Below are positions 32,160 through 32,214 of a DNA stretch of 32,214 nt, in pieces. Source of the DNA: Oscillospiraceae bacterium (GTDB lineage Bacteria; Bacillota; Clostridia; UBA1381). A program made the translations under genes and the position numbers. Numbering within the stretch: position 1 is the first letter of the stretch; every line of letters starts with the position of its first letter. The notes beneath the pieces are model-generated. The model was given only the letters and a program-made list of their open reading frames with translations, was not told where the DNA came from and did no database searches. The DNA lies in assembly GCA_022509005.1 (NCBI GenBank), contig JAFLUC010000002.1, positions 34,111 through 66,324 on the forward strand. The letters are read 5' to 3'.

Positions 32160-32190
32160 AATTCGCGGAGCAAAGCTCCGCGAATTTTTT
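32160..32190 (+). terminator. Rho-independent terminator after the transporter operon
   Basis: Perfect 12-bp GC-rich stem 32160-32171 with 32175-32186, loop AAA, T-run 32185-32190. Confidence 0.93.
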
Positions 32191-32200
32191 CATTTTTCTA

Positions 32201-32206
32201 TTGACA
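32201..32206 (+). promoter_or_regulatory. Possible -35 box cut by the window edge
   Basis: A perfect TTGACA eight bases before the end of the window, after the terminator. The -10 region is outside, so a promoter for the next gene is only likely. Confidence 0.4.
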
Positions 32207-32214
32207 AATACCCC

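Noticed and set aside
1..32214. CRISPR array, prophage or transposase
   Set aside because: No evenly spaced direct repeats and no transposase, integrase or phage structural gene was seen on either strand.

Overview
This window looks like a chromosomal segment of an endospore-forming Clostridia-type Firmicute, probably a gut or plant-fibre associated anaerobe. The evidence is a complete spoIVA at the left edge, the order miaB-ricA-mutS-mutL-miaA, a NifS/NifU pair without other isc genes, a type III glutamine synthetase, an LplB/YtcP/LipO-type oligosaccharide transporter, and strong AGGAGG-type ribosome binding sites and consensus sigma-A promoters. Base composition is moderate and slightly AT-rich, and nothing points clearly to a prophage, insertion sequence or CRISPR array. 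Species cannot be named from this.

Layout. 1-2232 (+): spoIVA and a small RsiV-like lipoprotein. 2309-2503: initiator tRNA-Met with its own consensus promoter and terminator. 2518-5927 (+): coupled ABC-F ATPase, thyA and proC. 6096-10540 (+): a 1404-residue secreted multidomain SGNH (CE12-like) esterase followed by a coupled 57-residue orphan protein. 10577-18469 (+): one long operon, Dabb protein, miaB, ricA, mutS, mutL, miaA, combining tRNA A37 modification, an RNase Y specificity factor and mismatch repair. 18616-19474 (-): three small uncharacterised proteins. 19571-19795: terminator plus a structured AT-rich inverted-repeat stretch. 19808-22090 (-): type III glutamine synthetase behind a leader holding a perfect intrinsic terminator. 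22140-24561 (-): polar amino acid ABC importer. 24642-25205 (+): mscL. 25212-26969 (-): nifS-nifU with a near-perfect operator-like palindrome just downstream of the promoter. 27014-27891 (+): amidohydrolase. 27900-28185 (+): elongator tRNA-Met and tRNA-Arg(CCT), each followed by a hairpin. 28235-32190 (+): complete oligosaccharide ABC importer without ATPase.

How it fits together. Most genes are housekeeping (translation quality, DNA repair, nitrogen and Fe-S metabolism). The accessory part is carbohydrate related: the giant esterase has the FDFG plus SGNH arrangement of rhamnogalacturonan acetylesterases, and the importer resembles systems that take up pectic or other plant oligosaccharides, so a pectin/hemicellulose lifestyle is a reasonable inference but is not proven here.

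The least explained items are the 57-residue protein coupled to the esterase, the three-gene minus-strand cluster of small proteins, the glnA leader attenuator, the nifS operator, the unusual initiator tRNA, and the 19615-19795 inverted-repeat region. I did not find an unmistakable new defence or mobile system.
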